Origin: an uncultured Caldilineaceae bacterium
GTDB taxonomy: Bacteria; Chloroflexota; Anaerolineae; Caldilineales; Caldilineaceae
NCBI GenBank assembly: GCA_958295915.1
Contig: OY282381.1
Span: 4,486,722-4,550,721, forward strand
Reading direction: 5' to 3'
Length of the DNA stretch: 64,000 nt
Shown one piece after another: positions 49,255-57,714 of this stretch (the first letter of the stretch is position 1; each line of letters starts with the position of its first letter). A program made the translations under genes and the position numbers. The notes below the pieces were generated by a model. It saw nothing but the letters and a program-made list of their open reading frames with translations. It ran no database searches and had not been told where the DNA came from.

Positions 49255-50568
49255 TCAGTCGATAACGCCCACCAAACGTCCTGCCTGGATGAAGACACCC
49301 AGCGCGAATTCGATGTCTTCGGCCGTATGCGCGGCAGTGACGTTCGCCCGCAGTCGGGCAGTGCCTTCCTTCACCGCCGGAGGCAGGACAGGCAGCACAA
49401 AGATGCCGTTGTCCTGACAGTACTTGGTCATCGCCAACGCGCGTTCCTCTGTTCCCACCATGATCGGAACAATCGGTGATTCGGTCAGACCCGTATCGAA
49501 GCCGGCGGCTTGCAGCCCGCTGATGAACTGGCGCGCATTGCAGGTGAGAATGCGGTTGCGTTCTACGCCTTCATCTTCGAGCACATGGAAACCTTCGGTA
49601 ATGGCCGCAGCCACCGCAGGGGGAAGCGCCGCGCTGAAAACGAATCCACGCGCGGTGTGGCGCAGATAGGTGACCAATTTGGCGCTGCCGGCAATATAAC
49701 CGCCAATGCCAGGAATCGTCTTGCTGAGGGTGCCCATCTTCAGATCAATGGAACCATACATATCGAAATGTTCTTCGATGCCATGCCCGGTCTTGCCGAG
49801 GACGCCAATACTGTGCGCCTCGTCGAGCATCAGGCGCGCTTTGTAGCGACGGCACAGGTCGAAGGCTGCCGGCAGATTGAAAATGTCGCCATCCATCGAG
49901 AAAACCGCGTCAGCGATCACAAGTTTGCCAGCGCTTTCCGGGGCGCGGCGCAACTGCTTTTCCAGATCATCCATGTCATTATGACGGAAGCGAACAAATT
50001 TGCCCCGCGCCAACAGACAGCCATCTACAATACTCGCGTGGTTCCACCTGTCAGAGAAGACCCAGTCGCCCCGACCCACAATTGTGCTGACAGTCGCCAG
50101 GTTCGTGACATAGCCGGAACTGTAGACAATTGCCTCCTCGCGTCTGGTGAATTCAGCAATCGTCCGCTCCATCCTGGCATGCAGATCCAGTGTGCCTCCC
50201 AGAATGCGGACACCGTGGGTGCCGGTTCCGTATTTGTCCGCCGCGGCTTTGGCCGCAGCCACAATGCGGGGGTGATTGATCAGTCCCAGGTAGCTATAGG
50301 TGGCAAACATCAGTTTGCGTTTGCCCTCCGTATGCACCCAAGGCCCCTCCAGAGCGTCTACCGCTTGGAAGTAATAGTATAGGTCGTTGGACTTCGTCTC
50401 CTGAGTACGTCTCCACCAGGCTTCGATTTTCTGTGTGAAGGGATCGACCTGGTCACCAACGCCATTCACGGTGGATTCGAGAGGGGGCGCTTCGAGGGCT
50501 GCCGTGGGGATGCCGTCGGAATGAATCCCATTCGGATCCGGCCGCAAGTGCGCTAGATGATCAATCAT
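49255..50568 (-). CDS. Alpha-oxoamine synthase family PLP enzyme (KBL/AONS/SPT-like)
   Basis: 437 aa fold-type I PLP enzyme that condenses an amino acid with an acyl-CoA or acyl-ACP, with loss of CO2. Motifs are FATYSYLGLINHP, GTHGVRILGGTLDLHARME, DEAHSIGVLGKTGHG (Asp contacting PLP) and GTLSKTIPGIGGYIAG (PLP Lys). An N-terminal extension of about 55 residues before the fold is longer than in KBL or BioF and resembles serine palmitoyltransferase-type proteins. AGAGG ribosome site. The next gene is the unknown 300-aa protein. No BioB/BioD or threonine dehydrogenase is nearby, so the product could be a sphingoid-like base or another amino ketone. Confidence 0.88.
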   Translation of the reverse strand: MIDHLAHLRPDPNGIHSDGIPTAALEAPPLESTVNGVGDQVDPFTQKIEAWWRRTQETKSNDLYYYFQAVDALEGPWVHTEGKRKLMFATYSYLGLINHPRIVAAAKAAADKYGTGTHGVRILGGTLDLHARMERTIAEFTRREEAIVYSSGYVTNLATVSTIVGRGDWVFSDRWNHASIVDGCLLARGKFVRFRHNDMDDLEKQLRRAPESAGKLVIADAVFSMDGDIFNLPAAFDLCRRYKARLMLDEAHSIGVLGKTGHGIEEHFDMYGSIDLKMGTLSKTIPGIGGYIAGSAKLVTYLRHTARGFVFSAALPPAVAAAITEGFHVLEDEGVERNRILTCNARQFISGLQAAGFDTGLTESPIVPIMVGTEERALAMTKYCQDNGIFVLPVLPPAVKEGTARLRANVTAAHTAEDIEFALGVFIQAGRLVGVID

Positions 50569-50596
50569 TGTATAAGACCTCTTTTCCCGCTACAAT
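50568..50596 (+). promoter_or_regulatory. Promoter of the YheT-like hydrolase
   Basis: TTGTAT (50568-50573), 17 bp, TACAAT (50591-50596). The predicted leader is about 155 bases. Confidence 0.5.
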
Positions 50597-50649
50597 ATAC
50601 TTCACGAATGCAGCAATGGCATCGGAAATAGACAACTGTCCGTTATCTG

Positions 50650-50681
50650 CCTGACAAAAAATGTAGTCAGGGTAACTGACT
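50650..50681. promoter_or_regulatory. Overlapping CTGAC/GTCAG dyads in the divergent leader
   Basis: CCTGAC (50650-50655) pairs with GTCAGG (50666-50671). The second arm pairs again as AGTCAG with CTGACT (50676-50681). The site could be an operator or alternative RNA hairpins. Confidence 0.35.
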
Positions 50682-50759
50682 CCGAAAGCAGTGCGAAAAT
50701 AATATCAAAGAATTGTATCGTAAAGTGGTAGCCTATGCAAAGACTTCAATAGTCGCGAA

Positions 50760-51794
50760 ATGTTTCCAGATTCAGGAACGAAAGAATCCCTTCATATCCA
50801 CACATATCGGCCCCATCGCTTCCTGCGTAGTGGGAACCTGCAGACAGTTTTGGCCCAGTACACGCCGCCGGATGCATGGCTCGTCACCAAGGGTGAGCAT
50901 CCGGTGTTGTTTGACGCTGGCCCCGATCACACAAATTTCGATCCAAAGCGGACAGTGCGTCTGCTCGGGTACTTTACGCCCAGCCGTACAGGTATCAACC
51001 CCAGAGGGCTGGTGATGCTTATTCACGGTTGGGAAGGGCATAGCCATTCCGCCTATAATCTCGTGCTGGGTAGCGCCTTGATCCGGGCAGGCTATGATGT
51101 TGTGCGGCTGAATATGCGGGATCATGGGCCGACCCACCACCTGAACAAGGGAATTTTCTACGCAACGCTTATCCAGGAAGTGCATGCAGCCACTCAACAG
51201 GTGGCGCTCCTGGCCGGCAATGAACCACTTTATCTGGTCGGCGCCTCGCTAGGTGGTAATTTTGTCATTCGCATGGCCCTACGCCACGCCCGAAAACCGA
51301 TCCCCAATCTGCGGCGGGCCATCGCCATCAATCCGCCCCTCAATCCCCGACGCGCCTGCTCGCTCCTCGACAGCCATAGGCTGCTGCGTCGCTATTTTCG
51401 CAATTGCTGGCTCGAATCTTTGCGTAAGAAACAGACTCTTTTCCCCGATCTCTATGATTTCACGACTCTGGCATCTATCCCGACGATTCGAGAGATGAAT
51501 GATCGGTTGGTCAAGCGCCTGGGCCTCTTCAACGACGTCGACGAATATCTGGACGCATACAGCGTGAAGCCCAAGGACATCGCCGATCTGTCCGTGCCGC
51601 TGTCGATCCTCTCCGCAGCCAACGACCCGATCATTCACACCCTGGATATCTACGATCTGCCAGTCCATCCGCTGCTACAGCTCCACATCTTGCCCTTCGG
51701 AGGACATGTAGGATACAACGATCTCTTTCCCCTGCGCAACCTCCTGCCAGACCTGGTGACGCCTCTTCTGGAACAGGCGGACCAGACGCTCTGA
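50760..51794 (+). CDS. YheT/EMB8-like alpha/beta hydrolase
   Basis: 344 aa. LVMLIHGWEGHSHSAYN forms the oxyanion region, LVGASLGGNFVIR has the nucleophile Ser in G-x-S-x-G context, ILSAANDPII has the acid Asp and PFGGHVGYND the catalytic His. The N-terminal HRFLRSGNLQTVL is typical of the YheT group of uncharacterised esterases. It is divergent from the alpha-oxoamine synthase and followed after 11 bases by rfbD. Confidence 0.88.
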   Translation: MFPDSGTKESLHIHTYRPHRFLRSGNLQTVLAQYTPPDAWLVTKGEHPVLFDAGPDHTNFDPKRTVRLLGYFTPSRTGINPRGLVMLIHGWEGHSHSAYNLVLGSALIRAGYDVVRLNMRDHGPTHHLNKGIFYATLIQEVHAATQQVALLAGNEPLYLVGASLGGNFVIRMALRHARKPIPNLRRAIAINPPLNPRRACSLLDSHRLLRRYFRNCWLESLRKKQTLFPDLYDFTTLASIPTIREMNDRLVKRLGLFNDVDEYLDAYSVKPKDIADLSVPLSILSAANDPIIHTLDIYDLPVHPLLQLHILPFGGHVGYNDLFPLRNLLPDLVTPLLEQADQTL

Positions 51795-51805
51795 GCGCAC
51801 TAGCC

Positions 51806-52651
51806 ATGTCGCATATCCTCATTACCGGCGCCAATGGACAACTCGGACAGGCGTTGCGCGCGCGGTTTGTCTCCGCGGACAAGCTAACCTGCTGGACACG
51901 CCCTCAGTACGACATCGCCGATCCGGTCATCGCCGACGCGGTGGCCGAGGCGGCGCCGGATGTCGTCATCAACGCCGCCGCCTGGACGAACGTAGATGGA
52001 GCCGAGGAATCTCCGGATGAAGCGTTCGCGGTCAATGCTCTCGGCCCAAAATATCTGGCGGCAGGATGCGCCCGCCGCGGCGCGGCCTTGGTGCATATCA
52101 GCACAAACGAGGTGTTTGCCGGAGAAATAGGGCGCTTCTATCGGGAATATGAACAGATTGCGCCGCGCAGCGTCTATGCCCGCAGCAAGGCCGCAGGCGA
52201 GCAGGCCGCGGGCGCGGTTTTGGATCGCCTGTATATCGTGCGGGTGGCGTGGCTCTACGGTCCGGGAAGCAGCAACTTTCCCTCCAAAATCAGCGCGGCC
52301 GCAGACCAATACGGCGCGCTTCGTGTAGTCAATGACGAGTACGGCAACCCAACCTACGCGCCAGACGTGGCAAAGGCCATTGCCCTGCTCATCGAGACGC
52401 AGCGCTACGGCATCTATCATTTCGTCAATGACGGCTGCGCCAGCCGCTACGACTGGGCTGTGGAACTGCTGCGCCTGACCGGGCGGAAGACGCTACCTGT
52501 AACGCCCATTGGCGCGCGCGATTGGCCGCGCCCTACGATGCCGCCTCAACACGCAGTTCTGGTCAACCAGGCGGGCGCGGCCTTGGGCATCCATCTGCGA
52601 TGCTGGCAAGATGCGTTGCGGGAATACGTGCAGACCGAACCGTATGAATGA
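51806..52651 (+). CDS. rfbD: dTDP-4-dehydrorhamnose reductase
   Basis: 281 aa short-chain reductase. It opens with ILITGANGQLGQALR (NAD(P) loop), then VVINAAAWTNVDGAEESPDEAFAVN (a family signature), HISTNEVFAG, SVYARSKAAGEQ (catalytic Tyr and Lys) and GNPTYAPDVAKAI. It catalyses the last step of dTDP-L-rhamnose synthesis. rfbA, rfbB and rfbC are not in the window. It overlaps the following glycosyltransferase by eight bases, so rhamnose supply and its transfer are probably coupled. Confidence 0.93.
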   Translation: MSHILITGANGQLGQALRARFVSADKLTCWTRPQYDIADPVIADAVAEAAPDVVINAAAWTNVDGAEESPDEAFAVNALGPKYLAAGCARRGAALVHISTNEVFAGEIGRFYREYEQIAPRSVYARSKAAGEQAAGAVLDRLYIVRVAWLYGPGSSNFPSKISAAADQYGALRVVNDEYGNPTYAPDVAKAIALLIETQRYGIYHFVNDGCASRYDWAVELLRLTGRKTLPVTPIGARDWPRPTMPPQHAVLVNQAGAALGIHLRCWQDALREYVQTEPYE

Positions 52652-53648
52652 ATTGGACAACGCAATGAGAGAAAAAGATCAACGTTCTTCGTCTTCGCAA
52701 GCGGACACCCCACCGTTCTTTTCGCTGGTGATCCCCAACTTCAACGGCAGCCAGTATCTACCGGATCTGTTTGCAGGGCTGGCTGCCCAAACCTTCACGG
52801 ATTTCGAGGTCATCTTCGCCGACGACGCCAGCAGCGACGACTCCGTAGTCTGGGTGGAAGCCAACGCGCCCCAGGCCCGGCTGCTGATCAGCCACAGAAA
52901 TCGAGGGTTCGTTGCCACCATCAACGCGGCTGTGAAGGCAGCGCTGGGCCAAGTGCTCGTCCTCCTCAACAACGATACCCAACCGGATCCGGAATTTCTG
53001 GCCGAGCTGGCGAAAACCGTCTGCGCGCATCCCCAGGCAGGAATTGTGGCCCCAAAACTCCTGTTGTTCGACGAACGCGATCGCATTCATGCCGCAGGAG
53101 ATCTGATGGGGCGGGATGGCATTCCCCGTAATCGAGGCGTATGGAGCATCGACAGCGGCCAGTTTGAAGGGCCGGATGGGATATTCGGCGGCTGTGGCGG
53201 CGCGATGGCCGTACGCCGGGCCCTATGGGATGCCCTCGACGGATTCGACGAAGAGTTTTGGATGTATCTGGAAGATGTGGACTTTGCCTTTCGCGCCCAG
53301 CTGCTGGGCTGGCAGTCCGTCTTCGCGCCAGCAGCCCGGGTGTATCATAAGCTGGGCGGCAGCGGCGGCGACAAACTGAGCAGCTTCTACGTGGGCCGCA
53401 ACACCCTGTGGACCCTTGCCAAAAATATGCCGACATCTCTCCTTCTGCGGCATTCTGCCCACATCCTACACGCCCAAATCTCCATCGCCGCCGACGCGCT
53501 GTGCAACTGCCGAGGCGCCGCCGCCCGCGCCCGGCTGCGGGGACAGCTGGCCGGCCTCATCAGCCTGCCCCGTATCCTCAGGAAACGCGCCACGGTCCAG
53601 GCCCGCAGGGTGCGGAAAGATGAGGAGATTGAGCGTCTGTTGATATAA
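52644..53648 (+). CDS. GT2 family glycosyltransferase (rhamnosyltransferase-like)
   Basis: 334 aa. SLVIPNFNGSQYLPDL, DFEVIFADDASSDDSV (first Asp motif), LLNNDTQPDPEFL (DxD-like) and YLEDVDFAFRAQLLGW (ED motif at the active-site base) fit GT-A family 2. The C-terminal RLRGQLAGLISLPRILRKR may contact the membrane. The start ATG at 52644 overlaps the rfbD stop (ATGAATGA). An ATG at 52665 is the alternative. Coupling to rfbD suggests a rhamnosyl transfer in the envelope glycan. Confidence 0.9.
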   Translation: MNELDNAMREKDQRSSSSQADTPPFFSLVIPNFNGSQYLPDLFAGLAAQTFTDFEVIFADDASSDDSVVWVEANAPQARLLISHRNRGFVATINAAVKAALGQVLVLLNNDTQPDPEFLAELAKTVCAHPQAGIVAPKLLLFDERDRIHAAGDLMGRDGIPRNRGVWSIDSGQFEGPDGIFGGCGGAMAVRRALWDALDGFDEEFWMYLEDVDFAFRAQLLGWQSVFAPAARVYHKLGGSGGDKLSSFYVGRNTLWTLAKNMPTSLLLRHSAHILHAQISIAADALCNCRGAAARARLRGQLAGLISLPRILRKRATVQARRVRKDEEIERLLI

Positions 53649-53675
53649 CGCCGTCCGCCGAAGACTGCGTATTGT

Positions 53676-54926
53676 CTACTCAAACTCCGCCAGCCGTTCC
53701 AACATTCTGTCATCTACTTGCTCGCCAATCAGAAAGTGCCGGGAGCCGCTGACGCCCGCATTGGTGAGGATGTAGCGTCCCGATTCCGGGCCGAGGTAGT
53801 GGCCCAACAGTCGGTTGGTGACATCCCGCCAGCGCTGGGCAGTCGTCCGATCTGCCCGCTGAAGCGCGATCCAATCAGCAGGGATTTCGATGGCGATGCG
53901 CGCGGTGGCGGCATCGAAGACCGGCCTCCCGTCTGCCCGATTGACAACCGTCACATCCGGGCCAGCCGAGACCGCGATCGGGTCAGCTCTGTTGTCGCCG
54001 GTCAGTGTTGTTTGCACGCGGCGCGCTCGAATTGGCCACAACAGGCTGAGTCGGGAAGCAGGCACCTGATTGAGTTCATTGTGAAAAGGGTACAGGCTGG
54101 GTTGAAATTCGTGGGTGACGGCGCGCAAACGAGTAAAGTTGAGCAGCGCGTTGGGAAAGAGCAGCGGGTCTGCCGTCCAGCTGATCAGATCGATGCCGCA
54201 GGCCAGGGCTTGGCGGGCCTGTAGCCCTTTCAGGAGTTGGCCGATCCGACGCCGTCTCTGGCCAGGGGCGACCGCTAGAATCTGGGATTCCAGCCGCAGA
54301 TCCTGGCGAAATTTGTGCCAGGGAGCCGCCAGATGCTTTTTCCCAAAGTGATAGAACCCCAACAGAAAACCGACCAGTTCGCCTTCAACCCGAGCGACCA
54401 AAGAGGTGCCCAAGCCCGCGTCGTCGCTGTGCAGGTCGCTGGGGTATAGGGCGTCGGAAGAGCTGTGCCAGATGGCCCGCTGCAACTGTCGAATCGCAAT
54501 CGCTTCTGTCGCGTCCGGGCGGCCGCAGTCCACTCCTTCAAAGTCGATATGAGTAGGGGTGTAGCGCTGGGCCGCGTCGGGCCGATAGAATACCGTCCGG
54601 TCGCCCGGACCTAGCTCCTTCTGCACTGCCAGGCTAATTTCGTCCGCACTGGCGACCGGCGCATTGGCCAGAGGCTCGAAACGCAGAGTGTAAACGGCGC
54701 CGCTGGGGGTGATGGCCCGGGGCAGTAAAAACGCGTAGCCGCAAAGGCGCGTCGATGCGCTCGCCCGCCCTGGGCGCAGGGCAAAGAGCGCCCCGCCGAT
54801 CTTCGGCAAGACGACTTCCAGAAAGTGGTGAGGCAGAAGGGATGGTCGATTTGCCAACCGCTGGCGCATCGTCCGCAGCCGGCCCGGCCAGTCAGAGGCT
54901 GCCGCCTCGATCCGCGCTGCTTTCAT
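53676..54926 (-). CDS. GNAT-like acetyltransferase-fold protein
   Basis: 416 aa. The middle (residues ~140-245) contains a GNAT-like acyl-CoA motif, SQILAVAPGQRRRRIGQLL (the Q/R-x-x-G-x-G/A-type loop), preceded by VARVEGELVGFLLGFY. The C-terminal ~160 residues (TLTGDNRADPIAVSAG and beyond) form a second domain I do not recognise. It resembles a predicted GNAT family (COG3375-like) of unknown substrate. The start ATG at 54926 overlaps the previous gene by 35 bases. Another in-frame start at 54956 is further inside that gene. Confidence 0.7.
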   Translation of the reverse strand: MKAARIEAAASDWPGRLRTMRQRLANRPSLLPHHFLEVVLPKIGGALFALRPGRASASTRLCGYAFLLPRAITPSGAVYTLRFEPLANAPVASADEISLAVQKELGPGDRTVFYRPDAAQRYTPTHIDFEGVDCGRPDATEAIAIRQLQRAIWHSSSDALYPSDLHSDDAGLGTSLVARVEGELVGFLLGFYHFGKKHLAAPWHKFRQDLRLESQILAVAPGQRRRRIGQLLKGLQARQALACGIDLISWTADPLLFPNALLNFTRLRAVTHEFQPSLYPFHNELNQVPASRLSLLWPIRARRVQTTLTGDNRADPIAVSAGPDVTVVNRADGRPVFDAATARIAIEIPADWIALQRADRTTAQRWRDVTNRLLGHYLGPESGRYILTNAGVSGSRHFLIGEQVDDRMLERLAEFE

Positions 54927-55290
54927 GGATCGGCTTCTCCGTAGCGCTGCCGCCATTCTTCGACCCGTCAGACGGCGGGCGGGACGGCGCCACCGCGGCC
55001 ATCGAACTCCGCAGTTCCGACTGGATTGCCTTCACAGAACGACGCCAGCCGGCCAAGCGGCTGCTGCTGGCGATGAGTGGGCGAATGATACTTGTGCTGA
55101 CGAAATCTGCCGAGCCTTTGACAGTGCCGACCGTTTCCTGACTGTCTTTGATCACCGGTTTGATCTCTACCCGGATCATTTTGATCAGGCGCCAAACCTG
55201 CCAGACAAGCACCACCAGCAGTCCGTTCATAATGAGTATTTCAACAGCGACGAGAATAATCGCGATATCCCGAACTGTGGCGCTGACCAC
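54892..55290 (-). CDS. Small single-pass membrane protein
   Basis: 132 aa. An N-terminal helix (IAIILVAVEILIMNGLLVVLV) is followed by VWRLIKMIRVEIKPVIKDSQETVGTVKGSADFV, which looks like the DUF948/YtxG-type amphipathic helix, and a polar tail. GTG at 55290 has AAGGAG six bases upstream. A TTG at 55308 lies within that site, so I reject it. It probably belongs to a membrane-stress type group. The next gene overlaps its 3' end. Confidence 0.7.
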   Translation of the reverse strand: MVSATVRDIAIILVAVEILIMNGLLVVLVWQVWRLIKMIRVEIKPVIKDSQETVGTVKGSADFVSTSIIRPLIASSSRLAGWRRSVKAIQSELRSSMAAVAPSRPPSDGSKNGGSATEKPIHESSADRGGSL

Positions 55291-55407
55291 GACAGACTCC
55301 TTTGCCAATGCGAGGTGTTGACGATGATGGCTTCAACGCGAGGGACCCTTCCAGCCGCCGCCATCTTTTGCAGCGACGACCCTGCCACGCTGCAGTGAAC
55401 CCTTTGG

Positions 55408-55668
55408 CTACAAATTAAGTATTTTAACCAGGAATAGGGCGAGTAGGGAAGCAAGCGTCGCCTCCAATGTGTACAGATGCCCGATCCGCAGAATGTCCAA
55501 CTGCAGAGAGCGACCCACCCATTGCCCCAGAGCAAATCCAAGCGCGGCCGCAATCAGAAATAGCAGCAGATCACGCCTGGAACGGCCCGTCCACAGGTGA
55601 AAGAGACTGGCGTAGCCCGCGACCAACAACGTTGCCAGCAGAATCATCGGATTGAGTACGATATCCAT
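55408..55668 (-). CDS. Small polytopic membrane protein
   Basis: 86 aa with two or three hydrophobic segments (NPMILLATLLVAGYASLFHL; LLLFLIAAALGFALGQWVG; TLEATLASLLALFLVKI). I do not recognise the family. The ATG overlaps the mnmA stop by one base (TAATG), so it is probably co-translated with mnmA. Longer readings upstream run antiframe through mnmA and are not supported. Confidence 0.75.
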   Translation of the reverse strand: MDIVLNPMILLATLLVAGYASLFHLWTGRSRRDLLLFLIAAALGFALGQWVGRSLQLDILRIGHLYTLEATLASLLALFLVKILNL

Positions 55669-56792
55669 TAGGACGCGTATTTGGCGATAAGCCCACCGCC
55701 CAGACAGTGCGCGCCGTCGTAGAAGACCGCCCCTTGGCCGGGTGTGATATCCCGCACAGGCGCGTCGAATACGACTCGCGCGCAGCCGTCTTCCTGTGGA
55801 TATAGAGTGCAGTCCATTGGGCGGGCGCTGTAGCGTATCTTGCATTGGGCGCGGCTGCCGGCGGCAATCGCCCTGCCCAGTGTCCAGGTGACATCGGTTG
55901 CCAGCAACTCCGTCTTGCGCAACGCCTCCGCCGGCCCCACGAGCAACGCATTGCGAGTTCGATCCAGATCCACAACGTACAGGGGCGCGCCGCTCCCGCT
56001 GAGGCCCAGACCTCTACGCTGGCCAATTGTGTAGTTGGGCAGACCTCGGTGCATTCCCAGAACGTTCCCATCCCGGTCGATGATTTCGCCGGGTATCATT
56101 GCCTCGGGCGCCCAATCCTGTAGAAAGCGACGGTAGTCGTCATCGACCACGAAGCAGAGATCCATTGAATCATGTTTGCTGTAGATGGGCAGATTGCGGG
56201 CCGCCGCCATGCGTCGCACATCATTCTTCGGGTAGTCGCCGACGGGAAAAAGCAGGTCGGTAAGCTCTGCCTGCCCCAGCATACTCAGCACATACGACTG
56301 ATCCTTACGCTCATCCACCCCTCGTAGCAGATGCACGCTTCCATCGGGCTGCCGCCGCAAACGCGCATAGTGGCCGCTGGCCAGATAGTCCGCGCCCAGC
56401 CGGCGGGCATAGTTGAGCAGATAATCGAAACGGATATGCCGATTGCAGGCCAGACAAGGGTTTGGAGTCAGCCCGGCGCTGTAGCCGTCGATAAAGAAAT
56501 CCACGACGTTCTGTTTGAAAGGCCGTTCGACATTGATCAGATAGAAGGGTATGCCCAACTGGTCCGCCACCCGGCGGGCATCGTCCACGCTTTCCTGGTC
56601 ACAACACTTGTTTCGGGAGCCTTCCCCGATCTCCACCTCCGACCATAGACGCATCATCACGCCAATGCAACGGTAGCCCCGCTCAGATAGCAGGGCGGCA
56701 GCGACAGAGCTATCCACGCCGCCACTCATGGCGACGACGACCGTCGTTTCGGAAGGGGACTTGTGATGCTTCTGCATAGTTTCAGTATCCAT
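55668..56792 (-). CDS. mnmA: tRNA-specific 2-thiouridylase
   Basis: 374 aa PP-loop ATPase that thiolates U34 of tRNA Lys, Glu and Gln. VVAMSGGVDSSVAA (residues 20-33) is the PP-loop. TPNPCLACNRHIRF contains the first catalytic Cys, and SMDLCFV the second. KDQSYVLSML and GQRRGLGL are family motifs. An extra segment near residue 55 (EVEIGEGSRNKCCD) matches the CC-D motif of the family. A promoter-like GTGACG-N18-TAAAAT lies just upstream. The next gene overlaps its stop. Confidence 0.95.
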   Translation of the reverse strand: MDTETMQKHHKSPSETTVVVAMSGGVDSSVAAALLSERGYRCIGVMMRLWSEVEIGEGSRNKCCDQESVDDARRVADQLGIPFYLINVERPFKQNVVDFFIDGYSAGLTPNPCLACNRHIRFDYLLNYARRLGADYLASGHYARLRRQPDGSVHLLRGVDERKDQSYVLSMLGQAELTDLLFPVGDYPKNDVRRMAAARNLPIYSKHDSMDLCFVVDDDYRRFLQDWAPEAMIPGEIIDRDGNVLGMHRGLPNYTIGQRRGLGLSGSGAPLYVVDLDRTRNALLVGPAEALRKTELLATDVTWTLGRAIAAGSRAQCKIRYSARPMDCTLYPQEDGCARVVFDAPVRDITPGQGAVFYDGAHCLGGGLIAKYAS

Positions 56793-56916
56793 GAACCATC
56801 ATATTTTAACACAGCAGGCGATCTTTCGTCACGGCGATGCGAGGCCGTCACCCATAATTTCACTGCAAAAAGGAATCAAAAAGGAATCATAGTGGGAGAA
56901 AAGAGCTGTAAAGCTG

Positions 56917-56922
56917 TATAAT
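56917..56922 (+). promoter_or_regulatory. TATAAT -10 box before the FmdE-like gene
   Basis: A perfect -10 hexamer 157 bases upstream of the FmdE-like start; the tandem repeats lie in its leader. No good -35 is seen. Confidence 0.3.
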
Positions 56923-56974
56923 CGCACTGTGGACTCGTGAAAGCGTCGCCTGGCCAAGTGGCTGTGAGCCACAA

Positions 56975-57064
56975 GGATGGTCGCCGCAGGGATGGTCGCC
57001 GCAGGGATGGTCGCCGCAGGGATGGTCGCCACAGAGATGGTCGCCACAGAGATGGTCGCCACAT
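56975..57064 (+). repeat. Six tandem 15-bp units
   Basis: Units of GGATGGTCGCCGCAG, changing to AGATGGTCGCCACAG in the last copies. It ends next to the GAGGAG ribosome site of the FmdE-like gene. Confidence 0.9.
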
Positions 57065-57078
57065 GAGGAGATTTGGGA

Positions 57079-57714
57079 ATGACGATGCCGACAGATACAG
57101 AAACATGTACAGAAACATGTACAGAAACATTGGATATCTGGCCAAGGCTGCAAAGCGCGTTGGCGTTGGCCTCCGCCAGGCACAAGCACCTGTGCCCGCG
57201 TCAGGTGTTGGGCGCTCGCATCGGTATCGCTGGGGCTGGCGCGTTGCAGATGGATGTGCCCCGGCATGACAAACGGCTGCTGGTGATCGTAGAGACCGAT
57301 GGCTGCTTTGCCGATGGTGTGGAGGCGGCCACCGGCGCGACTGTAGGACATCGCACCCTGCGAGTGGAGGACTACGGCAAGATCGCGGCCACCTTTGTCG
57401 ATCTGAAGACAGGACGGGCCGTGCGCCTCGCGCCGCAGATCGATGTGCGCGCGCGGGCATCGATATATGCGCCGCAGGAAACGCGTCGCTATTTTGCCAT
57501 GCTCAACGGCTATCAACGGATGCCGGATTCCGAGTTGCTCTCGTTCGATTGGGTGAGCCTGACGACTCCCGTTGAAGCGATCATCAGCCGCGCCGGGGCG
57601 CGGGTCAACTGTGAAGGCTGCGGGGAGGAGATCATCAACGAACGCGAGCTCGTTCGCAATGACCGCATTGTATGCCGTTTCTGCGCCGGAGAGGGGTACT
57701 ACTCAGTTCAGTGA
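57079..57714 (+). CDS. FmdE-domain protein with C-terminal zinc ribbon
   Basis: 211 aa. HKHLCPRQVLGARIG is the H-x3-C-P-x2-V-x-G motif of FmdE (molybdenum formylmethanofuran dehydrogenase subunit E-like) domains. ETDGCFADGVEAATG continues that domain. The C-terminal CEGCGEEIINERELV...CRFCAG is a CxxC-CxxC zinc ribbon. Stand-alone FmdE proteins occur widely outside methanogens and are thought to bind molybdopterin-type or metal substrates. The ATG at 57079 has GAGGAG upstream. A 12-bp repeat (57097-57130) encodes TETCTETCTET. Its stop overlaps the restriction-methylase start as TGATG. Confidence 0.8.
   Translation: MTMPTDTETCTETCTETLDIWPRLQSALALASARHKHLCPRQVLGARIGIAGAGALQMDVPRHDKRLLVIVETDGCFADGVEAATGATVGHRTLRVEDYGKIAATFVDLKTGRAVRLAPQIDVRARASIYAPQETRRYFAMLNGYQRMPDSELLSFDWVSLTTPVEAIISRAGARVNCEGCGEEIINERELVRNDRIVCRFCAGEGYYSVQ
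57097..57130 (+). repeat. 12-bp tandem repeat in the FmdE-like N-terminus
   Basis: Unit ACAGAAACATGT, nearly three copies, with a central ACATGT palindrome. In frame it gives ETCTETCTET. Confidence 0.85.

Noticed and set aside
55669..55845. N-terminal extension of the 86-aa membrane protein
   Set aside because: The extension is antiframe through mnmA. The TAATG overlap gives a natural start at 55668.
56975..57130. CRISPR-like array
   Set aside because: Units are tandem without spacers and only 12-15 bp, so it is a simple tandem repeat.
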